The notes: generated by a model from the letters alone, not told the origin. Positions 32,661 through 41,870 are shown, counted from the first letter of the stretch. The stretch is DNA of 64,000 nucleotides from an uncultured Flavobacteriales bacterium (GCA_959608625.1 CAUHQV010000007.1:4367-68366), one strand, 5' to 3'. Program-made: numbers and translations.

Positions 32661-33654
32661 TTTCGAAATAGCAAACAAAGGGTTCTTCTGGCTCCTGCTG
32701 CTCATCCCCCTTCTGGTGGCATACCTGTGGTGGCGGGGCAACCGGCTGTACCCTTATCTGAAAATATCCAGCATCCGCGGCTTCGTATTGGCCGACGACT
32801 ACCTGTCTAAAACCCGACCCGTGCTCTGGGTGCTGCGTATGGCCGTTATCGCCTGTGTTGTGGTAGCGATGACTCGGCCCCGCGGGGTGGAAGTGAGTTC
32901 GCAGACCCACGCCGGCCTCGGTGTGGATATTGTGATGTCGATAGACCTTTCGGGTTCGATGCTGGCGCGCGACTTCAAACCGTCCCGCCTGGATGCGCTC
33001 AAGAAAGTGGCCACCGAATTCGCCGAAGGCCGGCCGGGAGACCGCATCGGCATCGTGACCTACGCCACGGAGAGTTTTACACAGACCCCGCTCACTACGG
33101 ATAAGCGCATTATCGTGCAAACCATCCAGGGGCTCCGGCAGGGACTGATCGGGGAAACGACCGCCATCGGCATGGGGCTCGGTACGGCCATCAACCGCCT
33201 GAAGGACTCCGAAGCCAAAAGCAAGGTCATCATCCTGCTCACCGATGGGGTGAACAACGATGGATTCGTCGACCCGCGCACCGTAGCGGAAGTCGCCAAA
33301 AAACTGGGCATAAAAGTCTATACCATCGGCATCGGAACCAACGGCCTGGCTGACTATCCAGTGGCCCGCGACCAGCGGACGGGAAAACTGATCTACCAGA
33401 AGATCCCGGTGGAGATAGACGAACAACTGATGCGCGAGATCGCCGCCACTACCGGCGGGAAATATTTCCGGGCTACCGACGAGAACAAGCTCAAGGATAT
33501 TTACAAAGAGATCGACTCCCTGGAAAAAAGCAAAGTGGAAGAGACCAAGTATTACAATTACAACGAGATGTTCCGCTCCTGGCTGTTGGCCGCCCTGCTT
33601 CTTTTCCTGCTGGAAGCGACCTTGCGCGGTACGGTTTATAAAGGGATTGTATAA
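32647..33654 (+). CDS. batA: BatA, VWA-domain membrane protein
   Basis: A 335-residue protein with two N-terminal membrane segments (12-29, 58-75), a VWA domain with the MIDAS motif D100-x-S102-x-S104 (SIDLSGSM), TAIGMGLGTA and LLTDGVNN, and a C-terminal membrane segment (SWLLAALLLFLLEATL). BatA of the Bacteroides aerotolerance operon acts in the inner membrane, probably with BatB in a complex moved by MoxR. It is followed by batB after 23 nt. Confidence 0.92.
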   Translation: MSESSFEIANKGFFWLLLLIPLLVAYLWWRGNRLYPYLKISSIRGFVLADDYLSKTRPVLWVLRMAVIACVVVAMTRPRGVEVSSQTHAGLGVDIVMSIDLSGSMLARDFKPSRLDALKKVATEFAEGRPGDRIGIVTYATESFTQTPLTTDKRIIVQTIQGLRQGLIGETTAIGMGLGTAINRLKDSEAKSKVIILLTDGVNNDGFVDPRTVAEVAKKLGIKVYTIGIGTNGLADYPVARDQRTGKLIYQKIPVEIDEQLMREIAATTGGKYFRATDENKLKDIYKEIDSLEKSKVEETKYYNYNEMFRSWLLAALLLFLLEATLRGTVYKGIV

Positions 33655-33677
33655 ACGTTAGATAGAAGGCTGAAAAA

Positions 33678-34736
33678 ATGTACGAACTGGACAGACCCGC
33701 ATACCTGCAACTCCTGCTTCTGATCCCTCTTTTGTGGATCCTGTTCGCCTATGTACTGCGGTACCGGCGGAAAAAACAGCAGGCGCTTGCCTCTTCGCGG
33801 CTTATGATGATACTCGCCCCGTACAAAAGCACGTCGGCGCTGGCATGGAAGACTATCCTGTATACTTTCGTGATCCTCCTGCTCACCCTGGCGCTGGTAA
33901 ACCCCCGCATCGGCACCCGGATCGAAAAAATAAAGGTTCAGGGATCGGATATCGTCTTTGCCCTCGACGTATCGCTCTCGATGAAGGCCGAAGACGTAGC
34001 CCCCAACCGGTTGGACAAGGCAAAGCAGATCATCTCCCGAACCATAGACAACCTGGGCGGCGACCGGGTGGGCATCATCGCTTATGCCGGCAGCGCTTAT
34101 CCCCTGCTCCCTATTACCAGCGACTATTCCGCCGCTAAGATGTTCCTGGCTACCGCAGATCCGTCGATGGTCTCCTCGCAGGGTACGTCCATCGGCGAAG
34201 CGATCGGCCTGTCGTGGCGCTACTTTGACGACCCTTCGGTCAAGAACAAACTGCTGGTCATTATTTCGGACGGTGAAGACCACCGGGAAGACCTCAACGC
34301 GGTAGACGTAGCCAAAACCTCGGCTGAAAAAGGAGTAAAGATCTATACGGTCGGTGTGGGGACAGCCCAAGGCGGCCCCATACCCCTGCGGGAAAAAGGC
34401 ATCGTGACCGGATATAAGAAAGACATCGAGGGCAATGTGGTAGTGACCAAGGCCGACCAAACGATGCTCAATGACATTGCCAAGGCTGCTTCCGGACAAT
34501 ACATAGACGGAACATCCACATCGGCTGTGGTCGAAAAGATCACCGACCTCCTGGGCAAAGGCCCCAAGAACGATTACGGAGAGACGGAGATCGTGCAATA
34601 TAAAGACCGGTACCAATGGTTTGCCGGGGCAGCGCTTTTGCTGTTGGTATTGGATACCGTGCTCGGGTTCCGGCGCAGTCGCCTGATGAGCCGGTACAAC
34701 CTTTTCGGCGAAGAAAAACCGGAAGAAGAGGATTAA
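33678..34736 (+). CDS. batB: BatB, VWA-domain membrane protein
   Basis: A 352-residue paralogue of BatA with the same layout: N-terminal spans (10-27, 57-75), VWA domain with MIDAS D97-x-S99-x-S101 (ALDVSLSM), QGTSIGEAIGLSW and IISDGEDHRED, and a C-terminal span (WFAGAALLLLVLDTVLG). It ends acidic (EEKPEEED). It lies 12 nt before batC. Confidence 0.92.
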   Translation: MYELDRPAYLQLLLLIPLLWILFAYVLRYRRKKQQALASSRLMMILAPYKSTSALAWKTILYTFVILLLTLALVNPRIGTRIEKIKVQGSDIVFALDVSLSMKAEDVAPNRLDKAKQIISRTIDNLGGDRVGIIAYAGSAYPLLPITSDYSAAKMFLATADPSMVSSQGTSIGEAIGLSWRYFDDPSVKNKLLVIISDGEDHREDLNAVDVAKTSAEKGVKIYTVGVGTAQGGPIPLREKGIVTGYKKDIEGNVVVTKADQTMLNDIAKAASGQYIDGTSTSAVVEKITDLLGKGPKNDYGETEIVQYKDRYQWFAGAALLLLVLDTVLGFRRSRLMSRYNLFGEEKPEEED

Positions 34737-34748
34737 AAAACGATAGAT

Positions 34749-35573
34749 ATGAGATTCGGATCAGCGACATATACGATTTTTGTTTTGGCAGCCTTATTTC
34801 TGCTCCCGGGAAACGCTTGGGCACAGAATAAGAATAACCTGGCCAAAAAAGACTTTCTGCAAAAAGGGAACAAAATGTACAAAAAAGCGGAGTATGAACT
34901 GGCAGACTCCCTGTACATGAACGCCATAGCCGTAGACACCACTTACGCAGCCGGTTGGTACAACCTGGGAAATTCCCTTTATCTGGGCGGGGAGGGCGAC
35001 AAGGCCAAATCCTCCTGGACAAAATCCCTGATGAATACTCCGGAAGGAGGGGACCGATCGGATATCCTGTACAACCTGGGGGGAGTAGAAATGGACAAGA
35101 AAAATTACGCCGAAGCCATCAAACTGTACAAGGATGCGTTGCGCCGTAACCCGGCCGACGAACAAGCCCGGTACAACCTCGCATTGGCCCAGCAGTTGCT
35201 GAAAGACCAGCAACAACCGAATCAGGATCAGAACCAAAATCAGAATAACGACCAGAACAAGGACGACAACCAAAATCAGAATAACGACCAAAACAAGGAC
35301 GACAACCAAAATAACAACGACCAGAACAAGGACGACAACCAAAATAACAACGACCAGAACAAGGACGACAACCAAAATAACAACGACCAGAACAAGGACG
35401 ACAACCCGAATAATCAGGGCGGTGGCTCTTCTGGGCAAAATACCCCTCAGCAATTATCTCAATCCGATGAACAGATGCTGCGTGCGATAGACCGCCAGGA
35501 ACAGGGGACTCAGGAAAAAGTAAAGGGAGAAAAAACGGAAGGGGCCGTCATCCACACCACCAAAGACTGGTAA
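34749..35573 (+). CDS. batC: BatC, TPR protein with N/Q/D repeat tail
   Basis: A 274-residue protein with a signal peptide (1-25, ending WAQ) and TPR repeats at about 35-150 (GWYNLGNSLYLGGEGDKAKSSW; LYNLGGVEMDKKNYAEAIKLYKDALRRNPADEQARYNLALAQQLL). Then follows an N/Q/D/K tail of about 80 residues built from 11-12-residue units, and a charged C-terminal helix (QLSQSDEQMLRAIDRQEQGTQEKV). The TPR-plus-tail design is usual for BatC; the tail length comes from DNA tandem repeats (see repeat entry). Confidence 0.9.
   Translation: MRFGSATYTIFVLAALFLLPGNAWAQNKNNLAKKDFLQKGNKMYKKAEYELADSLYMNAIAVDTTYAAGWYNLGNSLYLGGEGDKAKSSWTKSLMNTPEGGDRSDILYNLGGVEMDKKNYAEAIKLYKDALRRNPADEQARYNLALAQQLLKDQQQPNQDQNQNQNNDQNKDDNQNQNNDQNKDDNQNNNDQNKDDNQNNNDQNKDDNQNNNDQNKDDNPNNQGGGSSGQNTPQQLSQSDEQMLRAIDRQEQGTQEKVKGEKTEGAVIHTTKDW
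35235..35405 (+). repeat. In-frame tandem repeats within batC
   Basis: Two 36-bp units (35235-35270, 35271-35306; QNQNNDQNKDDN, differing at one base) followed by three identical 33-bp units (35307-35339, 35340-35372, 35373-35405; QNNNDQNKDDN). All units are multiples of three, so copy-number change would keep the frame. Confidence 0.95.
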
Positions 35574-35596
35574 TCAATCCATTCTACCATACATCA

Positions 35597-37465
35597 ATGA
35601 TGAAGAACAGGAGGCTTAATTTGAAAAACAGAACATTCATTACAACCTTGGCTGCGACAGTGCTGTTCGCTTTGTCTCTCTGCGCACTTCCGGTTCATGC
35701 GCAACAGGACGGCCAGCCTGTAACGGTCAATGTGTCAAAGAAGAAAATGGCCGTCAATGAAAACCTGACTGTGGAAATTTCCACCTCCATGCCGATAGAT
35801 CAGGATTACTTCGCCGGGCCTGCATTCAAGGATTTCGTGATCCTTTCGGGCCCCAATTTCATGCGGAGCATGGTAGCCAATTATGTGAACGGACAAAGCC
35901 GGACAGAACAAAAAACCTCAATTACTTATCTGGTTCAACCGAAAAAAGAAGGAACGCTGTATATAGAACCGGCTATGATAAGCGTGAAAGGGAAAAAACA
36001 CCAGACCCCACGTATCGCTATCGAAGTAGGCAAAGCTATCGAAGGCCAACAAACGGCACAGCGGATGTCCAATCCGACAGCGTCGGCCCGGGAAAACATC
36101 CACCTGGTAGCCGAAGTGTCCGACCGAAACCCTTACGTGGGAGAACCTTTTACCGTTACGTACAAATTATACTACCGGATGAATATCGGCCGGTTGTCCG
36201 TCAATCAGGTTCCCAAATTCGATACTTTCTGGACTCAGGTCTATACCGAAGCGGATATCCCCGAAAACAAAATGGAAAACCAGGGTTATTACCGCGATGA
36301 GCTTTATCATGTGATCACGTATTACAAAGTCCTGTTAATTCCTCAGAAAGAAGGCCGTCAAACGATCCAGCCTCTTTCATTGAGTATGCTCGCCGAAGTA
36401 GGCACCGGACAATATGACTACTGGGGCGACGAGATTACCCGGACAGCCCCCTATTCCATATCCAGTGCCCCGATCGAAATAAGTGTGCATGCTCTCCCTT
36501 TGAAAGACCGTCCGGAGAATTTCAGCGGCGGTGTCGGGCAATTCACGATGAAAACTTCTTTGTCCAAGTCGGAAGTAAATACCGGAGAATCGGCCACACT
36601 CACGATCGACGTGCGGGGCACGGGAAATATCTCCCAAATCCGGATGCCGGAACCGACTTTCCCGGCCGAAATAGAGCGCTACGATCCAAAACTACAAACC
36701 TCTACCTCGCTAGCCACTGTCGGCCTCCGCGGTTCGCTCAACGAGCAATTCGTCCTTATCCCCCGCGTAAAAGGAGAATACAAGATCCCCGAAATCGAAT
36801 TTTCTTATTTCGATCCCGATGCGGGAAAATACGTTACCCTGCATGCCGAAGAAACAATCTTGAAAGTATCGGGCGAAGACATTACCAGCCAATCGGCCGC
36901 TCAGCGCCCGGGGCCGAAAGCCGCCGAGAAAACTAACGTCAATTACCTGAATACCGACATCGGCTTTATCCGGCTGAACACTGACTTGAAGCCCGCCTCC
37001 TACCAGCCGTTCTACGATCGTTTTTGGTATACGCTATTGTTTGTATTACCCCTGGCATTGATCCCCCTGCTCTTGCTTAAGCGCCTCTACGATGCCTCGG
37101 TAGACCGGAATTCCCCGCAGGCAAAGGCAAAAAAAGCGGCCCATGCGGCACGTGTGCGCCTAAGCAAAGCAAAAAAAGCCCTCGACCGAAAGGATTACCA
37201 GGCATTCTATTACGAGACGGAAAAAGCGTTGTACAGTTTCATTTCCGACAAGTTGAAACTCTCCCGCAAGGACGCCTCCATCGACCGGATTCATAAAGAG
37301 GTGATTGCCCACGGAGCGGAAGATTCGGTTGCACAGGAGCTTATCGATGCACTCGAAGCTTGCAACCAAGCGCGTTACGCCGGATTCGCTCCCTCTCAGG
37401 CCGAAACGGATTACCAGATTGCCGCTAAAGCCATTGTGAACGTCAATAAAAGTATAAAAGGCTAA
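35597..37465 (+). CDS. batD: BatD, oxygen-tolerance membrane protein
   Basis: A 622-residue protein: signal peptide (about 10-36, ending VHAQ), several Ig-like extracytoplasmic domains (TVNVSKKKMAVNENLTVEIST; NPYVGEPFTVTYKLYYR; GESATLTIDVRGTGNISQI), a membrane span near 475-492 (FWYTLLFVLPLALIPLLLL) and a basic cytoplasmic helical tail (SPQAKAKKAAHAARVRLSKAKKAL). This is the standard BatD architecture. Start at the MM pair 35597/35600. It is followed by batE after 6 nt. Confidence 0.92.
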   Translation: MMKNRRLNLKNRTFITTLAATVLFALSLCALPVHAQQDGQPVTVNVSKKKMAVNENLTVEISTSMPIDQDYFAGPAFKDFVILSGPNFMRSMVANYVNGQSRTEQKTSITYLVQPKKEGTLYIEPAMISVKGKKHQTPRIAIEVGKAIEGQQTAQRMSNPTASARENIHLVAEVSDRNPYVGEPFTVTYKLYYRMNIGRLSVNQVPKFDTFWTQVYTEADIPENKMENQGYYRDELYHVITYYKVLLIPQKEGRQTIQPLSLSMLAEVGTGQYDYWGDEITRTAPYSISSAPIEISVHALPLKDRPENFSGGVGQFTMKTSLSKSEVNTGESATLTIDVRGTGNISQIRMPEPTFPAEIERYDPKLQTSTSLATVGLRGSLNEQFVLIPRVKGEYKIPEIEFSYFDPDAGKYVTLHAEETILKVSGEDITSQSAAQRPGPKAAEKTNVNYLNTDIGFIRLNTDLKPASYQPFYDRFWYTLLFVLPLALIPLLLLKRLYDASVDRNSPQAKAKKAAHAARVRLSKAKKALDRKDYQAFYYETEKALYSFISDKLKLSRKDASIDRIHKEVIAHGAEDSVAQELIDALEACNQARYAGFAPSQAETDYQIAAKAIVNVNKSIKG

Positions 37466-37471
37466 AAGACC

Positions 37472-38263
37472 ATGAAAAATACGATCAAAAATATCCGCCG
37501 GCCCTTTTTTCTTTTCTGCCTGTCGATGATCGCCATAGGCCTTTCGCCGGTCGCCGCTTCCGGACAGACCCCTACGGCTCTGTTCCAACAGGCTAACAAG
37601 GACTACCAAAATTCGGATTTCAAACAGGCCGCCGAAAAATACGATTCGCTGATAAGGATAGGATACAAATCGGCGGAATTGTACAACAACCTGGGCAACG
37701 CATATTACCGCTTGGGATACATCGCGCCTACCATCCTGGCCTATGAGCGGGCCGCCCTGCTCGCTCCGTCGGACGGCGAGATCCAGCACAACCTGAGTAT
37801 CGCCCGCAGCCTGACCGTGGATAATATAATCCCCCTCGGGGAGTCGATGTCCGGCCGGGTGATAAACAGCATCGGGGGCTCCTTGTCCATCAGCGCCTGG
37901 AGTGTGGGGGCTATCGTTTTTGCGTGGGGGGCCCTTATCCTGTTTGCCCTGTTCCTGTATAGCCTCCGCACATTTGCCAAACGGTGGGCTTTTTACGGGT
38001 TTATCCTCAGCCTGTTGCTGGGACTCGCCTGCTACGGCCTTCAAAAGCACGAGGAAGGCCAGATAAAAGAAAATCCTTACTCCATCGTGACCGCCGCCAA
38101 CGTCACAGCCAAGAGCGAGCCGAGCTTCTCGGGGGGCGATGCCTTCTCCATCCACGAAGGGACTAAAGTAGGGGTGGAAGAAACCCTGAACAAATGGACC
38201 AAAATCCGCCTGGCAGACGGAAAAATCGGATGGATACCCTCCGATGCCGCTGAAAAAATATAA
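37472..38263 (+). CDS. batE: BatE, TPR and SH3 membrane protein
   Basis: A 263-residue protein with a signal peptide (1-32), TPR repeats (40-110: LFQQANKDYQNSDFKQAAEKYDSL, LYNNLGNAYYRLG), two membrane segments (about 143-165 and 171-188) and a C-terminal SH3-type domain (200-263: ANVTAKSEPSFSGGDAFSIHEGTKVGV...WTKIRLADGKIGWIPS). Final gene of the Bat operon, ending at a terminator shared with the HAD gene. Confidence 0.9.
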   Translation: MKNTIKNIRRPFFLFCLSMIAIGLSPVAASGQTPTALFQQANKDYQNSDFKQAAEKYDSLIRIGYKSAELYNNLGNAYYRLGYIAPTILAYERAALLAPSDGEIQHNLSIARSLTVDNIIPLGESMSGRVINSIGGSLSISAWSVGAIVFAWGALILFALFLYSLRTFAKRWAFYGFILSLLLGLACYGLQKHEEGQIKENPYSIVTAANVTAKSEPSFSGGDAFSIHEGTKVGVEETLNKWTKIRLADGKIGWIPSDAAEKI

Positions 38264-38284
38264 GTTATTCAAATCTTCCCCGAC

Positions 38285-38317
38285 AAAAAATGGCGCTGTA
38301 TTACAGCGCCATTTTAT
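38285..38317. terminator. Bidirectional terminator overlapping a coding end
   Basis: AAAATGGCGCTGT with ACAGCGCCATTTT, loop ATT. The right arm also encodes the last codons and stop (ATG GCG CTG TAA on minus) of the HAD phosphatase gene. Confidence 0.88.
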
Positions 38318-38948
38318 CTTCGAATTCTTCCAGACCATGCAATTTCAGATCGGCTATCCCGTAGCGCGGATCGTCGAACATCCCCGACTCGGGGACAGCG
38401 ATACATTTGCACCGGGCCGCCTTGGCCGCCAGTACCCCGCTGACGGAATCCTCGAATACCAAGCATTCCTGCGGTTCTACTCCCAGCAGAGATGCACAAA
38501 GCAGGTAGATCTCCGGGTGGGGTTTACCATACCGGACTTCGTCCCCGGTGCATACGGCATCTAATTTATCCCCTATCCCGATGCGGCGGATAAAATTGGC
38601 GGCCACTTCCCGGGGGGTTGATGTGGCCAGTCCGAGTTTCAGGCCCTTTCGGCCGGCGGCGTCGAGTATCCGGTCGATCCCCGGCATTATCCGGCCATGA
38701 GCCAACACCAATTCGCTTACCCGGTCGCAGATAGCCTTGTCGAGCTTCTCGGCCGTCCAATCCGCGGCCGGGTGCTGGCCGCGTACCTGACGGACAATAT
38801 CACCTATCCGTACTCCCTGCGTTTTAGCGGCTTCCTGCTCGCTGTAAGGAATCCCCGCTTGGGTGAAAACCTCGGTCATGGCCTGCCGCCACGAAGGTTC
38901 GGAGTCTATCAGCACTCCGTCCATATCGAATATGACGGCCTTTACCAT
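38301..38948 (-). CDS. HAD-superfamily sugar phosphatase (HxpB-like)
   Basis: A 215-residue HAD phosphatase with motif I VIFDMDGVLIDSEP (D9 nucleophile, D11 acid), motif II TST (GLATSTPREVA), motif III K (DEVRYGKPHPEIYLL) and motif IV (ECLVFEDSVSGVLAAKAA). The cap region and overall pattern resemble hexitol phosphatase HxpB or beta-phosphoglucomutase relatives. The start at MVKAVIF lies 2 nt after the carA stop, so it is cotranscribed with carA. The true substrate is uncertain. Confidence 0.82.
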   Translation of the reverse strand: MVKAVIFDMDGVLIDSEPSWRQAMTEVFTQAGIPYSEQEAAKTQGVRIGDIVRQVRGQHPAADWTAEKLDKAICDRVSELVLAHGRIMPGIDRILDAAGRKGLKLGLATSTPREVAANFIRRIGIGDKLDAVCTGDEVRYGKPHPEIYLLCASLLGVEPQECLVFEDSVSGVLAAKAARCKCIAVPESGMFDDPRYGIADLKLHGLEEFEDKMAL

Positions 38949-38950
38949 GT

Positions 38951-40051
38951 TCAGCCTTTTATCATCGCGATGAACTGGTCGAAAAGGTAGGAAGCGTCGT
39001 GCGGCCCGGGGCCTGCCTCCGGGTGATACTGTACCGAAAAGCACTTTTTGCCTTTCAGGCGTATTCCGGCTACCGTATGGTCGTTCAGGTGTTCGTGCGT
39101 GATCTCGATCTTATCGGAGGCTTCGGCCTGCTCGCGGTTTACGACGAAACCGTGGTTCTGAGAAGTGATCTCCCCTTTTCCCGTTTCAAAGTTCATCACC
39201 GGATGGTTGATCCCGCGATGCCCATTATGCATTTTATAGGTCTCTATTCCCTGCGACAAGGCGATAATTTGGTGTCCGAGACATATCCCGAAAAGGGGAA
39301 GGTTTTCCTCGATGATCTGCCGGGCCACTTCCTGTACGCCTTTCAGGGGTTCCGGATCGCCGGGGCCGTTTGACAGGAAATATCCGTCCGGATTCCACTT
39401 TTTCAGTTCCGCCAGCGGCGTATCGTACGGGAATACCTTGATATAGCATCCTCGGCCTGCCAAATTGCGCAGGATATTCTTTTTGATGCCCAGGTCGAGA
39501 GCCGCGATCTTTACCGGGGCTTCCGGATCGCCGACAAAGTAAGGTTCTTTCGTGGATACTTTGGAAGCCAGCTCCAGCCCTTTCATATTGGGCGTTTCAG
39601 CCAGTATCTTCTTCAGAGCATCCATATCCTCCGTATGAGTGGAAATAACAGCGTTCATGGCACCTTTACTGCGGATATAACTCACCACCGCGCGCGTATC
39701 GACGTCGGTGATCGCCAGTTTATTCTGCTGTTTGAAGTAGTCTTCCAGCGAGCCGTCCGAATCCACCCGGGAAGGGGAAAAATTGAAATTGCGGCATATC
39801 AAGCCGGCGATCTTCATCCCGTCGGATTCCACTTCATCGCTGTTCACCCCGTAGTTCCCAATATGGGCGTTGGTGGTCACCATCAACTGACCAAAGTACG
39901 AAGGGTCTGTAAATATCTCCTGATACCCTGTCATACCGGTATTGAAGCAAAGCTCCCCGGAAGCGGTTCCTTCCACGCCTATCGATTTTCCCCAGAACAG
40001 GGTTCCGTCTTCCAATAGCAGGACGGCATCTTTCTTATCCTGAAATTTCAT
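38951..40051 (-). CDS. carA: Carbamoyl-phosphate synthase small subunit
   Basis: A 366-residue glutaminase subunit that supplies ammonia to CarB for carbamoyl phosphate in pyrimidine and arginine synthesis. N-terminal domain: GELCFNTGMTGYQEIFTDPSY. Class I glutamine amidotransferase domain: LSNGPGDPEPL, LFGICLGHQII (nucleophile Cys), and the His-Glu pair in VQYHPEAGPGPHDA. carB is not adjacent in this window. A -7 element lies 25 nt upstream. Confidence 0.96.
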   Translation of the reverse strand: MKFQDKKDAVLLLEDGTLFWGKSIGVEGTASGELCFNTGMTGYQEIFTDPSYFGQLMVTTNAHIGNYGVNSDEVESDGMKIAGLICRNFNFSPSRVDSDGSLEDYFKQQNKLAITDVDTRAVVSYIRSKGAMNAVISTHTEDMDALKKILAETPNMKGLELASKVSTKEPYFVGDPEAPVKIAALDLGIKKNILRNLAGRGCYIKVFPYDTPLAELKKWNPDGYFLSNGPGDPEPLKGVQEVARQIIEENLPLFGICLGHQIIALSQGIETYKMHNGHRGINHPVMNFETGKGEITSQNHGFVVNREQAEASDKIEITHEHLNDHTVAGIRLKGKKCFSVQYHPEAGPGPHDASYLFDQFIAMIKG

Positions 40052-40075
40052 ATTTCCTTATATTTTTTCCGTATG

Positions 40076-40083
40076 CAAATGTA
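40076..40083 (-). promoter_or_regulatory. -7 element of carA
   Basis: TACATTTG on the minus strand; no TTTG at the -33 position. Independent transcription from rplQ is also suggested by the terminator at 40131-40169. Confidence 0.5.
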
Positions 40084-40130
40084 CGCCGATTATGGCACAT
40101 TTACACGCATGTTCCTAAATGTATGTCCCA

Positions 40131-40169
40131 AAAAAAACGGATAAGCAAACAAGTAGCTTATCCGTTTTT
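40131..40169 (-). terminator. Terminator of the ribosomal supercluster
   Basis: On the minus strand AACGGATAAGC, 9-nt loop, GCTTATCCGTT, then a run of T. It is 57 nt after the rplQ stop. Confidence 0.9.
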
Positions 40170-40184
40170 GAATATTCAAAAACG
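40163..40184. promoter_or_regulatory. Perfect 22-bp palindrome overlapping the terminator
   Basis: Self-complementary around GAATATTC, with arms CGTTTTTGAA. One arm is shared with the terminator stem, so the two RNA hairpins exclude each other. Position is between rplQ and carA. Confidence 0.5.
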
Positions 40185-40226
40185 ATGTTTTTTCGTTTTT
40201 TGGTGCCGGACGAATTGTTCCAAGGC

Positions 40227-40811
40227 TTATTTTTCCTCTTCCTTTTCGTCTTTCTTTGCGGCGGGTTTCTTGGCAGCGGGCTTTTTAGCGGCCTTCGGTT
40301 CTGCGGCCTTTTCCTCTGCTTTAACCTCTGCCTCTACAGCCTGTTCTGCTACGGGTTCCTCCACAGCATCTTCCGCTTTCTTCTTTCCGGCACGACGCGT
40401 ACGGGGCTTTTTAGCAGCCGCAACTTCGGCTTTTCCATTGGCAGAATAGATGGCGTTGAAATCCACCAACTCGATCATGCACATTTCGGCAGCGTCACCC
40501 AAACGGTTCCCGAGTTTGATGATGCGGGTATATCCTCCGGGACGGTCGCCTACTTTAGTAGCGATCTCACCGAAAAGCGCCTTCACGGCATCCTTGTTCT
40601 GCAGGTATGAGAATACCATACGACGGGAGTGCGTTTCGTCTTTTTTGCCTTTGGTGATCAGCGGCTCGATATACTTGCGGAGTTCGCGGGCCTTAGCCAG
40701 CGTAGTATTGATCCTTTTGTGCTCTATCAGGGAGCATGCCATGTTGGCCATCAGCGCCTTGCGGTGAGCTGATGTGCGGCCAAGGTGGTTTACTTTTTTT
40801 CCGTGTCTCAT
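40227..40811 (-). CDS. rplQ: Ribosomal protein L17 with long lysine-rich tail
   Basis: A 194-residue L17. Residues 1-125 are the conserved large-subunit protein near the exit tunnel (MRHGKKVNHLGRTSAHRKALMANMA). Residues 126-194 are a low-complexity K/A/E/P tail ending with repeated AAKKPAAKK and EKEEEK, absent from proteobacterial L17. Last gene of the supercluster, 38 nt after rpoA. Confidence 0.96.
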   Translation of the reverse strand: MRHGKKVNHLGRTSAHRKALMANMACSLIEHKRINTTLAKARELRKYIEPLITKGKKDETHSRRMVFSYLQNKDAVKALFGEIATKVGDRPGGYTRIIKLGNRLGDAAEMCMIELVDFNAIYSANGKAEVAAAKKPRTRRAGKKKAEDAVEEPVAEQAVEAEVKAEEKAAEPKAAKKPAAKKPAAKKDEKEEEK

Positions 40812-40849
40812 TTATGTAAATGACAAGCCTTTCGGGCTCTACGTATTTG

Positions 40850-41842
40850 TTATTCTTTATCCAGTTTATACTTAGTGAGGTCCATACCGAACTGAAGCCC
40901 CTTGTTGGCCACCAATTCCTCCAATTCGGTCAGGGATTTCTTCCCGAAATTGCGGAATTTCATCAGATCCGATTTATTGTAGGCCACCAGTTCGCCCAAA
41001 GTTTCCACTTCGGCGGCTTTCAGGCAGTTCAACGCACGAACCGACAGGTCGAGGTCGACCAGTTTGGTTTTAAGCAGTTGGCGCATATGGAGCGACTCCT
41101 CATCGTAATTCTCACTCTTGGCAATATCATCGGATTCCAGGGTGATGCGCTCGTCTGAGAACAGCATGAAATGGTGGATCAATATTTTGCTGGCCTCGGT
41201 AAGAGCATCCTTCGGAGAGATAGACCCATCTGTCTTTATCTCCAGCACCAGTTTCTCGTAGTCGGTCTTCTGCTCGACACGATAGTTTTCGACAGCATAT
41301 TGTACATTCTTTATCGGAGTGTAAATCGCATCGATCGCTATGGTGTTCATGGGAACGCCCTGCTTCTTGTTTTCCTCTGCCGGAACGAAACCGCGGCCTT
41401 TCTCAATGGTAAAATCCATATTGAAACGCACCGTAGGCTCCATCGTGCAGATTACCAGTTCGGGGTTGAGTACCTGGAAACCGGAAATAAAGCGCTGAAA
41501 ATCACCGGCCGTAATCTTATCGGTTCCGGTAATGGAAACGCTCACGTTTTCCGTTTCGGTATCTTCCACCTGACGGCGGAAACGCACCTGCTTGAGATTG
41601 AGGATAATCTCGGTCACGTCTTCCACCACACCGGGTATCGTGGTGAACTCGTGCTCTACTCCCTCTATACGAATGCCGGTAATGGCAAAGCCCTCGAGCG
41701 AAGAGAGAAGAACCCTCCTCAGGGCATTGCCTATGGTCAATCCGTACCCCTGTTCCAGAGGACGGAACTCGAACCGACCTTCGTTGTCCTGGGAGTGGAT
41801 CATCACCACTTTGTCGGGCTTCTGAAAGTTTAGAATTGCCAT
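40850..41842 (-). CDS. rpoA: RNA polymerase alpha subunit
   Basis: A 330-residue alpha subunit. The N-terminal dimerisation domain (GYGLTIGNALRRVLLSSLEGFAITG) and C-terminal domain (about 255-330, DLDLSVRALNCLKAAEVETLGELV...NFGKKSLTELEELV) that contacts UP elements and activators are both complete. Located between rpsD and rplQ as in most bacteria. Confidence 0.98.
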   Translation of the reverse strand: MAILNFQKPDKVVMIHSQDNEGRFEFRPLEQGYGLTIGNALRRVLLSSLEGFAITGIRIEGVEHEFTTIPGVVEDVTEIILNLKQVRFRRQVEDTETENVSVSITGTDKITAGDFQRFISGFQVLNPELVICTMEPTVRFNMDFTIEKGRGFVPAEENKKQGVPMNTIAIDAIYTPIKNVQYAVENYRVEQKTDYEKLVLEIKTDGSISPKDALTEASKILIHHFMLFSDERITLESDDIAKSENYDEESLHMRQLLKTKLVDLDLSVRALNCLKAAEVETLGELVAYNKSDLMKFRNFGKKSLTELEELVANKGLQFGMDLTKYKLDKE

Positions 41843-41870
41843 AGAATTTTTTTTCGTTAAAAAATCGGTA

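Noticed and set aside
35235..35405. CRISPR-like array
   Set aside because: The repeats are contiguous with no spacers, are in frame within batC, and encode its low-complexity tail.
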